Shown piece after piece: positions 1 to 11,836 of a DNA stretch of 64,000 nucleotides. A model generated the notes under the pieces. That model had not been told where the DNA came from. It made no database searches and saw nothing but the letters and a program-made list of their open reading frames with translations. The DNA comes from Nepenthes gracilis (lineage: Eukaryota; Streptophyta; Magnoliopsida; Caryophyllales; Nepenthaceae). The translations under genes were made by a program, and so were the position numbers. The stretch is from positions 11,677,299 through 11,741,298 of the forward strand of contig BSYO01000009.1 in assembly GCA_033239525.1 (NCBI GenBank), read 5' to 3'. Each line of letters starts with the position of its first letter. The first letter of the stretch is position 1.

Positions 1-830
1 TATTCTTTAAGGTCTCTGAAGACTGCTTTACAATTAGTCGTCTATTGAAAACCATTAGTCTTAATTCCCTTTAGAGCCTTAAAAAAGGATAAATATTTTT
101 CGACTGATTTTGCCAAGAACCGAGAAAGCGCTGCTATTCTTCAAGTCAACTTCTGGACCTCTTTCATGGTCTAAGGTGAATTCATGTTAAGGATAACCTT
201 GATTTTCTCATGATTCATTTTGATTCCTCAGTGTGAAATGATATAACCTAATAATTTTTCAGATGCCACTCCAAACGTACATTTTATTGGATTAAGCTTC
301 ATTTGGTGTTGCCGAAGGACGTTGAATGTCTCTTCAAGATCTTAAATATGGTGGTCGATCGCTTTACTTTTGACGAGCATATCGTCCATATAGATCTCCA
401 CATTCTATCCAATTTGAGTTTCAAACATCTTGTTGACGAGCCGTTAGTAAGTAGTGCCAGCATTCTTCAGTTTAAAAGGTATAACTTTGTAACAGTTTCT
501 ATTGGTCTGTCATGAAGGATGCGTGCTCCTCGTCCTCTGGGCTCATCCAAATTTGATTATAACCCGAGTTTGCGTCCACGAAAACTCATGTCCAGATATT
601 GAATCCACAAGTAAATCAATCTTGAGGGGTGGGAAGCTATTCTTCGGACATACCTTATTGATATCTCTGAAATCAATATACATCCTCCACTTTCTATTAT
701 TCTTCTTAACCATGACCACGTTTGAAAGTCAATTTGGATATTAAACTTCCTTGATGAACCTAACATCTAGAAGTTTTTTTACCTCATCTCAAATGGCAAT
801 CAGTTTCTCAATCGAATAGTTTCGTCATTT
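1..830 (-). pseudogene. Tat-lineage Ty3/gypsy reverse transcriptase, decayed, runs off the window
   Basis: Read on the minus strand, this is the palm region of a Ty3/gypsy reverse transcriptase. The catalytic box Y-M-D-D-M is at plus positions about 378-392, preceded by a recognisable 'NQIWMSPEDEEHASF' stretch near 530-580. Several in-frame stops and frameshifts break it, so it cannot make enzyme. It continues directly into the protease/N-terminal RT segment at higher coordinates and is cut by the window edge, so RNase H and integrase would lie to the left. The same protein order recurs in the second Tat copy at 49.8-52.3 kb, which supports the assignment. Confidence 0.75.
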
Positions 831-833
831 TTT

Positions 834-1440
834 TCAAACGGGTTTGTGACTAGTATATAGGTCTAATTTATGGACAATTATTTCAGTTGGTATCCCCAAC
901 ATATCACTTGGAGTCCAAGCACAAACATTCGAATTTTGTCGGAGGAAACTGACAAACCGTTCTCGAAAAGACTTTGGTAATGAACTTTCTATCTGAACAT
1001 ACTTTTTAGGATCATTGAGACCCAGTGGGATTCGATCAATCAATTCTTCAAACTGAACTTGCTGTAAAGTTGTCTCATCACAAAAGTCAAGATCTTCAAC
1101 GGGTTGGGGAAGAGGTGTCTGAGTGACTTGGAACAAGTAACATGTCAAACCAACTATTTGATCTTCAAGGACTTCCCCAATTCCAAATGGTGTCGGGAAT
1201 TTCATCTTTAAATGTGGAAGTGAAATTACTACTCCGAAGGCAGTCAAATAAGGATATTTGAGGATTGCATTATAAACCAATGGGAGGTCTACTACCAAGA
1301 AGAAAAGAGTCTTGAATGTAATCCTTGAGTAAGTCCATAGAGTGACTTCAAGCTATGTGACTCCCTGAATTGGTACTAGCTCATTGCCCAGTCCATAAAT
1401 GGGTTTTTTAGTTGTCTTCATTTAACTTTTCTTAAATCTT
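834..1440 (-). pseudogene. Tat-lineage protease to RT N-terminus, decayed
   Basis: A 154-residue open stretch (834-1298, minus) plus its upstream extension matches the aspartic-protease C-terminal part and the protease-RT linker of Tat elements. It has 'DLPLVYNAIL', then a 'GEVLEDQ...TCYL' segment, and at the end a 'DMLGIPTEIIVHKL' box typical of the RT entry of this lineage. The homologous segment of the second Tat copy (51023-51440) shows 'DLPSIYNVIL' and 'GEVLGDQITGRTCYL'. It lies between gag and RT in the normal order. It is not expected to be functional because the flanking frames are broken. Confidence 0.75.
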
Positions 1441-1739
1441 AACTTAAAATAAGTATCAAAATAAAGTAAATTGTGTGAACTTTTATTATCAATGAACACT
1501 CATTTTAGCTGATAGTCCGCAGTGCCATCAGAAACGAGTGCTAATACAATCAATGGTCAAAATGGGGGAAAGTTACATGAACTATATCCTCAATACTAAA
1601 ACTAATAACTTCTTTCCTATTCTCTATCCTTGGCTTCTTGTTTGCAGTGGCCATCATGGAACTTTCTCCAATGTTGCCTTTGGCCGGTCATGTTGATATT
1701 ATGCTTATGATTCCAGTTGCCACTCTGTTCCTTTGTTGA

Positions 1740-3243
1740 TCGGCCTCACCATCATTTACTCTTCCAGAAGTCTGTCCAGGTCTCTGCAAAAAATGGTTGA
1801 AGTGGCATTTTCGAATCAGCTCTTCGATCTCCTTCTACAGCATCCTGCAGTTCTTAATATTGTGTCATCTGCACTGATGGTAGTGACAATATTTTAATTG
1901 ATTGATTACTTCCATTGGGATTCTTTAGTACTTTTAGCTACTTAATGAATTTTTTATCCCAAATCTATATCAGAATGTTGGTACATGAGTCATTCAAGAG
2001 AGTCAAATGTAAAAGCCTAAACTCTCTTTGGGCTAGCTACTCAGACTTTTGCTGCTTTCTTGGTCCTCAAGGGCCTTGACAATCTCCATTTTTCTTTTTC
2101 CTTTCAATATCATCGGGTGGGAACTTTCTTTACGCTCGGGCTTCTTATCTGCATTAGCCTCTTCTGCCGCTATGTACATCCAAGTGATGGTCTCAGCTTC
2201 CTTGAAAGTCTAAGACTCCTTGTGCATGAGGTGCTTGAAGAAACTACCTTTTTCCAAAGCAGACAAAAATGTTGTAAGCTTAACTCCATCCGTAAGTTTC
2301 AAAATCTATCTAGCTTCTACAATAAACCGGTACAAAAAAAACTTTTCAAACTCTCCCTAGACCCTTACTTCACAAAAGCAAGGTGCCAGAGTTGTTTCTC
2401 TACTCTCTGACTAAAAGCAAATTGGGAGAGAAAGTTTTCTGCCAACTCACCAAATGATCGGATTGAATTCGTTGGCAGTCCATAAAATCAGATTCTTGCG
2501 TCACCTTTCAGTGTCAAAGGAAAATATTGACACATCGTTGTTTCATCTAAGCCTTGGAGGTTTTTGTGTGTCCAAAAATGATCCAAATGATCCATTAGAT
2601 CAGTACTACTATTGTAGACATCAAGATTTGATATCTTGAATTTGTGAGGAAGCGGCCTCACACTGATCTCTACTATAAATGGTAATCTACATAGGTCTGC
2701 AGTTTCTCCTCCAACATTATCTCCAAAAACATGCTACCAAATCTTTTTAAGTTTTTCCTCCATTTGAGGAGGAGCCTTCTTCCTCTTTTCGTTAAAATAA
2801 TCTCTCAATTCGTAAGGGTCCTGCTCAGTCTTAGAAGTTGGACAGCTATGACCCTTGGGAGGGAACTCACTACGAGAAGGCCTTGCGTGACACGCGAGCC
2901 CCCGTGAATACCAAGGATTTCTCCTCTTTGGGCTATCCTCCTGGACTCTAAAATTTAAGCGACCTTTAAGTTGCGATGAAACTTTGTTGCCCAAGGCAAC
3001 TTGAATCTCGGGCTCGTTGTACTAGCAAATCTGTTTTCAGGGATGCTTCTTTCCACTATTCCTTTTCTTGATTAGAGGCTAAGGATAGCATCCCTTTTGG
3101 CTGCTCGTCTAATCGCGAGCAAATGGTCTGGACGGCTTTTGAGATGTCGTCTATCCTCATGGCAAGTGCTTGTACACACGGATCGGGATAGTCATCCATC
3201 TCATTGCCCACAGGAGGGCAATTGCCATGCAAAGTAGCATCTT
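1740..3243 (-). pseudogene. Tat-lineage gag, decayed
   Basis: Minus-strand translation shows gag features in several frames. Near 1810-1880 is a degenerate 'YCHYHQ...HNIKNC' knuckle followed by 'KEIEELIRK', the usual end of Tat gag. Around 3120-3230 is 'GNCPPVGNEMDDYPDP', close to the N-terminal side. The reading frame changes repeatedly. The 5' part is separated from its leader and primer-binding site by the solo LTR at 3244-5953. Identification rests on motif order and on similarity to the gag of the second Tat copy at 51.5-52.3 kb. Confidence 0.65.
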
Positions 3244-5953
3244 TGTAATGGAATGGATCCTATATTTATGTCCTTTCATTAATTGTTATCCTTAATCAAA
3301 TAAAACCCATAAGCTAATATTTTAAGATATTAAGTTCTGAAGAAATTTTGACAAAATTTTCTCTATAATTGGACGAAAATCATGCATATAACTTGCTTAA
3401 TTAAACCTGCACAAATATATAAATATCCTAATTTCAAAATTTTCACAACATATACATAGGATCAATAAATGTCATATCATACATTACTCAAATACAGTAC
3501 TCCTCAACTACTATGTTGGATCTAAATAGAAATACTATCTAGAACTTAACAAATCCAAAGTAACTTGCGGAAGGAAAACTATATCCATACAGAATCCTGC
3601 AGAAGCATTCTAAGACATAATAAGATACAATATAATTTAATACACAATATTCATCTCAATATTAAATATTTTGATTCACATTTCATCAAGACATCTAAGA
3701 CTTCTGCGTCTCCGAGATCTAACTACCTTCTTAGCTATCATTTATCTCTATTTTTCTCATCAGGCTCTGACTCATTAGTACCTATCTAGAAGGGGGACAA
3801 AATAACAAGGGTGAGTTATAAGCTCAGCAAGGTACCGTAAAAATCAAAGCATGCAAATTTACATATAAAACACAATGATAAATGAATGAATGAGGCCAAC
3901 ATCGAAGGGATTAGGGACTGATCATGCAAATAGATGGAGCACAAGCATAAAATAATGTATAAGCATGAACTTATTGTTAAATTTTATCTTTGTTTATCTT
4001 GGGTTAGAAAACATGCTAGAAGCGCCAAATATGCATATGGAAAGGCAAAAGTATGAAACGATGCATAAATATGTGTTCATGGACAAGATTGTGTTTTGTT
4101 TTCTTTATCATTTCTTGTATATAATTCTCATTTTGAAATTCTTGTTGAATTCATGGAATAGCTTAGAATTGTCTTTAACCTTTAGAATAAATTCTTTTAT
4201 TATCTTGTGGGATCAGGGTTGGTGAACCCTACCAGTTGAGGAAGCGAATAATCGATGATAGATTGTGATACTCCACACAATCAAAGGCTTTAGTTCTTCT
4301 TTCTTTCATAACAAAGGTGCCTTATTTCTTGTTCTTTCATCATTATATATCATCTTATGTCCTCATTCAATCTTTCATATTCATATATCATCATATTTTC
4401 TCCTCATCCCGAGAAAAACTATTCTTTCATATTCATATATTATCTCATATTTCCTCATTTACATTCCAAAAATCAGGATGATCTTAAATTCTTAGTTCTT
4501 GGTTCTTTCTTTCTCATTCATATACAATCTCATAATTCTTGGTTTTTAGTCCTCCATAATAATGCCCCGAGGAAGGCGGACCACGTATCATTCTGCGGAC
4601 GGAATTATCCTCGATTATCACAGTAATATCCTAAGGCTTGTCAAGAATATCACCCACTTCACTAAGCGATCAGAATACATGGTCAAAGTATTCTTGAGTT
4701 TTTACCGCAATATTCGTGGCTTGCCAAAAATGTTACTTATTGAATCATCATTGATCCAATTTCTTACTATTTTTACTTAACTTGGGAGATCTTGATTCTT
4801 GCTTCATGATTATTAACCTTAATTCTCAATCATCAGTAATTGTTTAAACTGATTCGTTCGGATCATCTTGTTTCTTTAGCCTTAACTTTTCATTCTTCAG
4901 TGACCATTTCATCTTAGATGCTTACTTACTTTATATAATTATATCTTTCGAATAATCTCTTAGAATAACTTCCAATCAGATCACAGATAAAATCTTTCAA
5001 TATATGTTCTTACTTCATAATACAACATTTACGTATCGTAACTCATTATTCATAATCCTTGCATCTTCATTTTAATTCTTTATTCTTCGAATATCACTTT
5101 TCTTTCACATAATTTAATCTTTTAGACAAATCTTAGAATCCACAGTAATGTTTCACAGTATAACTTTTGATAATATTACAAATAATGTATCCATTAATTT
5201 AAATACTTCACAATATCATATTTTTATATCATGATTTATTTTTCTCAATATTTATTTTTCTCAATTTTCATTCTAGGGTTTGATGAATAGTGTTTAGACA
5301 CAATTCGAACACAAAACGTGAGCAGTACGATGTAATCGAACCAATAATTAATAATACTTGTGCGTAACCATAAAATTCATTCATAATATCATGAGAGAAT
5401 TGAAAAACATGCGATATTTTATACAAATCTTAAAAATGGAGAGTTTTGGAGCGAATGAAAAACAATAACAAAGAAAACAAAGGTTAGGGTACATTTGCCT
5501 TAACCTAATTTATTATTTTTCTTGCTCTGATCGGGTTTGAAACGGCAAAGAATCCCTTTTCTTTCATTCCTCTTTCTTTCCTTTTCTCCCTTGCTGCTCG
5601 CGTCGTTCTTTTTTTTTTGCATTATCTCTCTCTTCCATTTTTTCCTTTTATAAACGAAACTCGAAGTCGGTGGAAACTTCTAGATCGTGCTTAAACGCTA
5701 CTCGAGCACGCATCAAGTGCCAAGGCACACCAACGGGTCATGTTCGAGCGCTCGTTGAGCGTCCTTCGGGTGCGACATTCTATTTTTCACGCCCAAGTGG
5801 AGCCTCGGGCACAACTCGGGCGCTGAGCCCCTAATGTCTAATTTCACTTCCGAATTAATTTTTTTTTCATTTTTCTTAATCTATATATCCTAAATTTAAT
5901 TATATTAATTTAATAATTAAGAATTACTATATTTTGAAAATTGGGTCGTTACA
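3244..5953 (-). mobile_element. Solo LTR (Tekay-type, subfamily A) in Tat gag
   Basis: On the minus strand it starts TGTAACGACCC (plus 5953) and ends ...CCATTACA (plus 3244). The flanks ATCTT (3239-3243) and ATCTC (5954-5958) form a one-mismatch 5-bp target duplication. The interior has no coding sequence. It carries a minus-strand TATA-like box near 5650, and two motifs shared with other LTRs in this window: a 'CTCAGCAAGGTAC' segment near 3820 and the inverted repeat at 4261-4282. The host element's gag and PBS lie on either side, so this is a solo LTR left by recombination. About 2.7 kb long and AT-rich. Confidence 0.75.
4261..4282. repeat. Conserved LTR inverted repeat, copy 1
   Basis: Imperfect inverted repeat GATTGTG...CACAATC. 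Related copies are at 30916, 37543, 42889 and 46416, always inside LTRs of the same broad family. Confidence 0.7.
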
Positions 5954-6055
5954 ATCTCTAACAGGGGCACTAACTTGTGCTCGAGTATTCATGATATTGA
6001 AGTTGTTGAAAGTGTGTTAATTAGACTTTTAGTCGATTCTCATAGACGACGCCAA
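5954..6055 (-). other. Tat leader and primer-binding site
   Basis: Continuation of the 5' leader of the Tat element at 1-3243 beyond the solo LTR. On the minus strand, plus positions 6034-6055 read TTGGCGTCGTCTATGAGAAT. This is a near match to the TTGGCGCCGTCTRTGGGAA type of primer-binding site common in Tat elements. It places the element's 5' LTR immediately to the right. Confidence 0.6.
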
Positions 6056-6762
6056 TATTACGTCATCAAATCCTGATTGCTAAACGAATTAGGTATCCAA
6101 ATACTATATATAGCGGGTCTGATCTCTATATACTTGAATCTGAATTATGTTCAACAAGCAATACAATTAAAAGATTGGTGGGATTAGCTGTCCGATATAT
6201 CATTTGATATTCAAGTCAGTATTTACCTTTTGTAAGAAAATAAATAGAAGATGCGGTTTAAAAATTAAAGTAATTTCGTATTTGGGAGCTTGTGCTTTCC
6301 TTGAAGCATTTTAGAGAGAAAAAAAGTTTTTTTTGGGTTGCCAGCAAGTGTCCTCTTGCCTTGTCGAAAATAGGGTTTTTTTATAGTTATCATGGATTAG
6401 TTGACTCTTTCCGACAATTGTTCAAAAAATCATCCAAAAAACCGTTGAATGACTAAAACATTATCCATATTTCAATTTCAACTGTCCAAGGTTGTTATGA
6501 TGAGATGGAGAGGAACCATCTGACCGTTATCTTTAGTTTTCAGTTTATCTTTGGAGAGAGAGTCTTTTAATAGTTAACTTAGAATAGTTGACTTTTTTCG
6601 TCAATTATTTAAGAAATTATTCAAAAAGCCGTTGAATGGATAAAACTTTATCCATATTTTAATTTCAACTGTCCAAGGCCATTATGATGAGATGGAGAAA
6701 AATCGTTTGACCATTATTTTTAGTTTTCAATTTATTATTGGATGGATTTTTAGAATGGGTCA
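6056..6762 (-). mobile_element. Probable 5' LTR of the Tat element, right boundary uncertain
   Basis: Sequence adjoining the Tat primer-binding site. On the minus strand it has a TATA box (CTATAAAAAA, plus about 6377-6386), with a duplicated region upstream of it in the U3 position (6398-6742). The right end is not certain: a TG start on the minus strand is possible at plus 6762, but no target duplication can be tested because the other end of the element is outside the window. It lies head-to-head with the pectin methylesterase gene, whose TATA-like box is about 25 bp beyond the proposed end. Confidence 0.5.
6398..6742. repeat. Tandem duplication in LTR U3, period about 187 bp
   Basis: Unit 1 (6398-6584) and unit 2 (6585-6742) both start TAGTTGACT and share 'CCGTTGAATG', 'TTTCAACTGTCCAAGG' and 'TATGATGAGATGGAGA' in the same order with scattered substitutions. 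Duplicated U3 blocks next to an LTR TATA box are common enhancer-like structures. Confidence 0.75.
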
Positions 6763-6784
6763 AAATATCTTCCTTGTGCTTCTC

Positions 6785-6794
6785 TAATATATAG
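6785..6794 (+). promoter_or_regulatory. Candidate TATA box of the pectin methylesterase gene
   Basis: TAATATATAG lies about 150 bp upstream of the chosen ATG (6945), a normal distance for a plant gene with a short 5' UTR. A transcript starting about 30 bp downstream would include the overlapping upstream ORF at 6851. Not proven by sequence alone. Confidence 0.4.
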
Positions 6795-6850
6795 GCAAAA
6801 TTTTAAAAATAAGTTTTCTTATGGGATCATGAGAGTCAGTACCCATCAAT

Positions 6851-7171
6851 ATGCCTAAAAGAGTAAACCCAATGTATAATTTGACGAAGGAAAGGTTCAC
6901 TGCCTCAACTCCACCGGTAGGACTTGAAAGCAGGACAGAAGAAAATGGCGGCCAGGATAATTACAGTGGCGCAAGACGGCGGCGGAGACTACAAAACGGT
7001 GCAAGAGGCAATCGATGCAGTACCACTCGGAAACACTTTACGGACAGTAATTCGAGTGTCGCCGGGCATTTACCAACAGCCACTCTACGTGCCCAAGACC
7101 AAGAACTTGATAACCTTTGCGGGCCTCTGCCCGGAGGACACTGTCCTTACTTGGAAAAATACTGCTACTAA
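6851..7171 (+). other. Upstream ORF overlapping the esterase start out of frame
   Basis: An ATG at 6851 opens a 106-codon frame that runs past the esterase ATG (6945) in a different frame and ends at 7171. The part after 6945 is simply the other frame of the esterase exon. If transcription starts near the candidate TATA box, ribosomes would meet this ATG first. It could lower translation of the main ORF, or the true start of transcription may lie downstream of it. I recognise no protein family in it. Confidence 0.35.
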
Positions 7172-7187
7172 GATCGAACACCATCAG
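6945..7187 (+). CDS. PME31: PME exon 1
   Basis: 81 codons from ATG to ...IEHHQ. Contains the family N-terminal box [17 protein letters not shown] and the segment '[17 protein letters not shown]'. The donor GT at 7188 follows CAG, phase 0. Confidence 0.9.
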
Positions 7188-10100
7188 GTTCATCCAATTT
7201 TCTATCCACACTAGCATTTTTCTTTATGCAAGTTCCTTTTTGTGTGCGTGTGTTTTGGGGTTTTCTGCTCTAAATTTGCGTTCCGATTTGTTGTGCGACA
7301 TAATTTTTCAGGCATCTAGGTTGATTGGAACCGGGACGTTTGGATGCGGCAGTGTTATTGTTGAAGGGGAAGATTTTATTGCCGAGAATATTACTTTTGA
7401 GAACTCTGCTCCAAAGGTATTGCTTTTTTTTTTTTTTTTTTTTGCCCCAAAATTAGTGAGCCCTTGGAAAAGGTTTGAATGATTGAAATCGTACTTTCAT
7501 TTATTTGTTTTCGACTTATTGGTAATGGGTATTGGGATTTATGTCTGTTTTGTCATATTTGTGTCATATGCTTTTGGTTGTATTATCATTAGAATGCATT
7601 TCTTGAGTTTTGTTTCGTGATATATGAAAGCAAACTTTGTAAATGGATTCTAAAATATGTGGTATTTTCTTATATTTCAGGGATCAGGCCAAGCCGTGGC
7701 TCTTAGAGTGACTGCTGATCGTTGTGCATTTTACAATTGCAGGTTCCTTGGGTGGCAGGTATGCTCCAATATATCAATTTTCTTGTTTGATGGAACAAGG
7801 ACTTGTTTTTCTTCTTTCACTTTAAAATCTGTCTTTTTTTTTTTTTGCATAAATTAATTTATTCGCATTTAACAATGTTGTTAATTTGAGAATTTTACTA
7901 AAATGGCTTAGCTGTTAAAATTAGAGACCTGGTTGTGGGCGTGTCAGCCACTACAGCTTAATGACCTATATCAGCCTCAAGTTTTCCCCCTATACTTGCA
8001 TCCAGGTTTCCATGACTATCGAGCGGTGTGTTGTCACAGGCTGATCTTAAGTTTTATTTGAATTGTGGCAAACTGAGTGACACAACTAACATTCTGAATT
8101 TAAATTGTATTCCTACAACTTGGACGCTATTGACATATTTCTCTATGTTTAAAATGGGTTTTTTCCTGCTCTCTCTACATAGCTCAAATCATATTGAGTA
8201 AGTAGTTTTTGTTGCCTTCGTAAGCTATTGAGGTAGCATTTTCTTTCACCTTTTGTTTGGTTTTTTTTCCCATGTCTCCTTCACCTCTTTTTACCTATTT
8301 TTATTTTCCTATTTTACATAAACCCCTCCTCCTGAACAGTGATTTGTTAAAAAAGTTAGCGCATTGCTCATTCTATCCTTTTTTTTTTTTTTTAAACTCT
8401 TTCACTTACCTTTTTTTATCACTCTCTCCCTATTTTGCTTATGTGTGTTTTTTTCAATCCACAATGGTTGGTAGGGGGGTTGCAAATTAGCCTCCCACAC
8501 ATACTACCACTTTGCATAATTATGTTTTTTCCCTTTGGGGTAGTCCAACTTCTTCCATGCTAAAGCTGCCATTGGAGAAAACTGATGGTGGTCTTTGTGG
8601 GAGTATCATATGGATGGAAGAATACCGTTTCTTAGTATACTAGCCTAGTAGCTATTTTGTCTAGTTGTTCTGTTCTTTGTGGTAGCATACTAACATAGTA
8701 CACCTTTATCAGGATACTCTTTATTTGCACCACGGAAAACAATATTTGAGGGATTGTTATATTGAAGGAAGTGTGGATTTCATTTTCGGGAATAGCACTG
8801 CTCTTCTTGAGCATTGCCATATAAACTGCAAAGCAGATGGATTCATTACAGCACAAAGTAGGAAGTCTTCACAGGAAACAACTGGCTACGTGTTCCTGAG
8901 GTGCCTAATTAACTCCTTTTGGAGTCTGTTCTGCTTGTATGAAATTTTGATGTCTTCCTGAAATTCAATTCTGAGTTCTCCTTGCAAATATTTAAATTGT
9001 TTACCCTGGTAGACTGGTAGTTTTTTGTCTCTTTATATCTGCTGATATCAGGTAACATCATGCTAGTGGTGAATATACGAAGTGAAATTCATGACTGCAG
9101 TATCTGGAGGGTTATCAGGCTAAAAAATAACTGAACTAGTTAATTGAAAGAAAGAAATGTAATTTTTCCTGGCCCTTATATTTGTGTAACATTTATAATG
9201 GGGTTGGGTACTCTCTTCTGGATAGCATCAAACAAAACTACTACTTTCCTAAGAGAATTTATAGATTCAAAACCTCACATATTGAGTGAGAATGTACCCT
9301 AATTGCAGGGTGTTAAAGGATCTTTTTAGAATCTTCCTAGGAGCTGGGCTACAGTTATGCTTTTCTATACCTTTTGTTTTATCGTTGCTATAATATATTT
9401 CTAATTGATCCTCTCATTTCTGGTATTTTTCTGCCAGCATATATATATCTTAAATGTTATATAAACCTTGTTTAATATTTTGTTTTCTTTTCCTGTTTGA
9501 GACAAGGGAAAACGGAGCAATCATATATTGTACAATTGTTTCTATCTATTGCCCTTTCTCTGTCATCTGTTATTATAGATATTGCTAGTCCTTGGGGTCT
9601 GCATTATTATAGAACTTATGCTTGGTCAACTAAGCAGAATCAGAATTGGTCTAGCCTTCCCTCGAATGTATGAGTAGTGTATGTTTCTAACTTAAAACTT
9701 TAAAGTTGCACATGTGGCGGATGCAGTCCTTCAAGTCTGCTTCAATTCTTAATAATGTATAATTTTATTTCTTTTGTTAGTGAATGTGTTTTGTGTGCCT
9801 ACTCAAATCAGCTTGATTACATCAAATATTCTTCGCTGATGACATCTATATGAGTAAATTTTTTACCTTTTTTCCTCTGCTCTGTTATCATTTTCGCATG
9901 CTTGTCATTAGTTGTTGCTTACTGTTATATTTCCACATTAGTATGTCATAGGCAATACATTGTTGCACCATGGAATTAGTAAAATCCTAATCATGTTATG
10001 AGAACTCATATTTAATATCTTGATTCTTGACTATAAACATTTCATTTTAGTGGTTAGTAGACATTATGTTGTAGTTGTACATCATTATTGCTGCTGAAAT

Positions 10101-11798
10101 CCTTACTTGCAAAATAGAGAGTTCAAGGGGAAAAGCCATTTGACACAATGAATGGAGGAGGAAGTGCCAAAGAAATGCATTTATGCATAGAAGACTGAAG
10201 TTGCCTCAAAGGCTGTGCAAGGACGTATCCAAGAGCCACTTCTGATGTTCCCATGTGCAGCGTCCCCAAGAGCCACTAATATTCAAGTGCAGCATTTATA
10301 ATGTTGCATTCATAGATAAAAATATTGGTATTGATCATGGATATATTGGTATTAAACATATAGGATAATATATATTAATATTGGAAATATCGTAATCAAA
10401 ATTTTTTTGGCAAATCGTAATCTAAATGAAAATATTGGCATATATATTAGCCAAATATTGAACATATTAATCGATATTTTTGATATTAGCTAATATATCA
10501 TCTATACGGTGACATATTGTGGTTTTGTTGTGGTATCAAAATATATTGGTATCAGGGAGCTTGATATTGATATATATCCGCTGATGTATTCCGTGTCTGC
10601 ATCTATCATTTTTGCATGCCTCTTTAAACATGGCAACTCAGAAGTAGGGCAGTCTGGTTTTCATTTCTTTTTGTGCAGAGCTGTAGCCTCTCAAGAGTAG
10701 TTGATTAGTTAACCGATGAGTGATTTCCAATCTCTTATATGAGTGATTACCTATGTAAATAGAATGTTGAGCAATTCTCTTACCATATTTGTAATTTCCA
10801 TATTAATCAACTCAAGCCCCTTTGTTGCTTGAGTTTTCCTTATCTATTATTCCAAATTCAATCAAACAAAGGCCAATTTTCCCTTCCTTGCTATTGGTTC
10901 AAGCTTATACAATATCAGGTGGTGCATCAAGTGGTATCAAAGAAGGAACATGGCAAGAGGTTCAAGGAGTTATGTGTACGTAGTGCTCAAAAATCTAAGG
11001 TCCATCTCAGAGATGAAATTGGTGTGATGAGGCAATCAAATTCAATTTGTAATGTGCAACATTACAAATCAAGGAAGATCAATTTGAATCTTCCTTCAAA
11101 TCTGCCAATACTTCTTCAAATGTGTAACCTAATATCAGTCAAACCATTCCTTAATTACTTGATTTAATCCTGTATTTACAATAATGAAATACATGCAGCC
11201 ACCATGAGCTCCAAACACATGGTAAAATAGGATTTTGCTTCTCCTTTATTAGTTTATCATTTAACTTAATAATGCCCACATCAATTTTATGAAATACTTT
11301 ATCGAATTACTAAGTTATCCTCCAAAAATAGGCCTTAGTAAATTGAATTCGGTCATCCACTAAATCATTCCATGCAATCATCTAACTTAGTGTTTACCTA
11401 AGTCAAAATAGTAAATAATAATGCTTCTTGTATTAAAAATCAACTTACCAAAATTTTCGAACACAAAATAGTGCAACTGATCCTAGAATATTCCCCGCCA
11501 TGAAATAATATATATATTAATAATACGAAGAAATTTCTTGGATATTACAGTATGTCTTTATGAGAACCATATGATCTTCCTAGGATGCATGATATCTACC
11601 CATGGCATCAAATTGAGGAAGAGGAGACTTTGGAGACTACGGAATTGTAATATCCCGGATTTCTATTTGGATTATTTTAATATTAATTATGATTTTGGGT
11701 TATTTGGATGTGATGAAAATTAATTATATATATTGTAAAATTTTGGAGGATATTTAGCACGCCTGTATTGATATTCGAGTACTGATTGGATTATAAAA

Positions 11799-11836
<38 letters not shown>

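Noticed and set aside
6924..7214. Esterase start at 6924
   Set aside because: The codon at 6924 is TTG. The first ATG in frame is 6945 and gives the normal PME31 N-terminus; the frame's tail after 7187 is intron.
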